DNA of 64,000 nucleotides, taken from Paraescarpia echinospica (lineage: Eukaryota > Annelida > Polychaeta > Sabellida > Siboglinidae). The position numbers and the translations under genes were made by a program. The stretch covers positions 62,062,382-62,126,381 of the forward strand of contig CM034534.1 of NCBI GenBank assembly GCA_020002185.1. Reading direction: 5' to 3'. Positions 62,371 through 64,000 of this stretch are shown one piece after another (the stretch's first letter is position 1; every line of letters begins with the position of its first letter). The notes below the pieces were generated by a model. That model was not told the DNA's origin, did not search any database, and saw only the letters and a list, made by a program, of their open reading frames with translations.

Positions 62371-64000
62371 CCGCAAACTCCTACAGATCTGAGGCATCAC
62401 AAACAGGGAGAATTAAAACAGTAACTAATAATGAGTATTTAGATTTTAAAAAAATTTCTCAAAAAATATGAAATGGTTTTTAAGTAATTACATTGTATGT
62501 CAATTGACCTACCACACACTTGCCCCATCTTAGAGCAAAAACTAGGGTACAGGCAATACTAAGCCTAGCAACATCATGGTATACTGTTGACCAGACCACA
62601 AATTTATTCACGTGAAGGTGGGGGAAAGTAGACATTTACTGTGCATAATCTTCTATTTACATGATTTACCTGAATAGGAAGAAAGAATGAACCAATAATT
62701 AATAGTTCTCATTCAAAACACAACATTCTAACTCGCACAACGAGAAACATCAAAAAATGGATCAACCAAAAGCTACATTGGACATGTTTGGTTGTTTTGG
62801 TTTATTAGATGCATCATTGGAAACACTTGAAAATTATGTATCATTGCGTCAATCATAATCACATTTTTTATGAAGGTCATTTGTTATTATCTGATCATTT
62901 TATTATAGAGAAAATCGTGATTTCAATATTTCAATGAGGCTTGTGCATTCTTGGGCCTCCAATTACAAACTTGTGATTTCATTGAAATAATCATTAAAAA
63001 TGCTGCCAAGTAACTACGTCATTTTGAATTCCTAATTCTCATAATCAATGAACCACTTAATGAAAATACATAAAACACAACAATCAAAACGAGCGACATC
63101 GATTTGACAAATAAAAGTTTATGTTTTTAGCCAATTGACATTATCCTAACTTAAGTGTTTGTAGCGCATATTTGGAAAATGCAACTTTCAGTCGATTCTG
63201 ACACACATAATGCAGATGTGAGTTTCTACAACTTCGTAACTACATGCAAAGTATTAAATTCTTGTTGCGGTAAAATGTCAGCTTTGCAATGCACATAGAG
63301 GCTCGTTTACGCAAGAAATCAAATGTCAAATTGTCAGCCGAAACATTGTTTCCTGACTCCCAATTAAGGTCACCCTAGAACTGTCCCAAATTATTTCCAC
63401 ATAACAAAGTGTATGATATCAGTCCCGCTAATAAGGTCACCTTGCTATTCAGGTAACTTCTACTCGTCCCAAAGGTGATCCACTGTAGTATTGTTCCAAT
63501 CATTTTAATCTGTCAGTGATTGGTTGGTCCATGCTTCTGATCAATTAATCGATCACAATCTTGTATGGTCGATGATTACATAAAACATTTCGTTAAAAAC
63601 GCACCAATGTTCAAAACTGCTATGTTTTTGGCACATTATATCAAAAATAGATAAGCGAGCAAAAAATGAACAACTTGGAACACGTTCAAAACATGAAATT
63701 CTACAGTCGCTAGCACCCTCACGGCATGTCCTATCCCGACGATCTTGGTATCATTTTAAAGGATGCACTTTTTGTTATTCTAGCGTCATCTAGATTTCCC
63801 GGTAACCGTTCATAGGACACCTATAAACGGACCTACAATCATGCCGTTTTCGGTATGGTTCCGAACGATGTTGGCAGCAGGTACTCAGTATACTAATCTT
63901 TCGATTGCGGCACTGTATTCCTCATTTGCATAGGTTCAGACATGCGCACTTCACCATTTCTTGATTTCATGTTATAAACTCCACCCACTTTTAAACCGTG
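62371..64000. other. AT-rich right flank
   Basis: No supported gene. It contains only the partial MITE at 63350-63495. Confidence 0.6.
63350..63495. mobile_element. Tigger/pogo-like MITE, copy 3 (partial)
   Basis: It shares TTAAGGTCACCCTAGAACTG and AAGGTCACCTTGCTATTCAGG with copies 1 and 2 and ends near CCACTGTAGTA. The left inverted repeat is not clear. Confidence 0.5.

Overview
This window is animal nuclear DNA. It holds one large, multi-exon protein-coding gene on the + strand, set in AT-rich, repeat-dense introns and flanks. The organism is probably a marine invertebrate, perhaps a mollusc or other lophotrochozoan. The reasons are many short exons with GT-AG introns, an RTE-like LINE, tRNA-headed SINEs, small inverted-repeat transposons and many minisatellites. 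The species cannot be fixed from sequence alone.

The gene is a KNDC1 (very-KIND / v-KIND) orthologue. Twenty-one exons between 22871 and 58046 join with consistent splice phases into one 5616-nt open frame (1871 codons plus TGA). The 5' part of the gene is missing. The visible protein runs: proline-rich linker, KIND domain, short helical exons, a 601-codon low-complexity exon that ends in a conserved block, a Ser/Asn-rich exon, a coiled coil, RasGEF_N (REM) domain, catalytic RasGEF (CDC25) domain and a short basic tail. A 3' UTR of about 0.8 kb ends at an AATAAA with a GT-rich downstream element (about 58842-58875).

Layout. 1-22870: probably one long upstream intron with no convincing exon, carrying three minus-strand SINE copies, a Tigger-like MITE, a G-rich repeat and three big tandem arrays (55-bp, 43-bp and 51-bp units). 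22871-34210: KIND exons; the first intron holds an inactivated antisense RTE-like LINE, and the same intron holds two near-identical 455-bp inverted-repeat elements. 34211-38284: introns with an 18-bp TTG-rich array that runs into a splice acceptor and a 24-bp array that looks like amplified SINE A-box sequence. 38285-44618: the linker exons, with a 30-bp intronic array. 44619-58046: coiled coil, REM and RasGEF exons, including one GC-AG intron and two introns whose 3' splice site lies in a tandem duplication. 58871-64000: downstream flank with a roughly 40-bp array, a CpG-richer block that could be the 3' end of a convergent gene (weak), and another MITE copy.

Most long open frames here (for example the Cys/Val-rich 367-codon frame) arise only because several tandem units have lengths divisible by three. 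They are not genes. I found no prokaryotic genes, CRISPR array, rRNA or functional tRNA gene.
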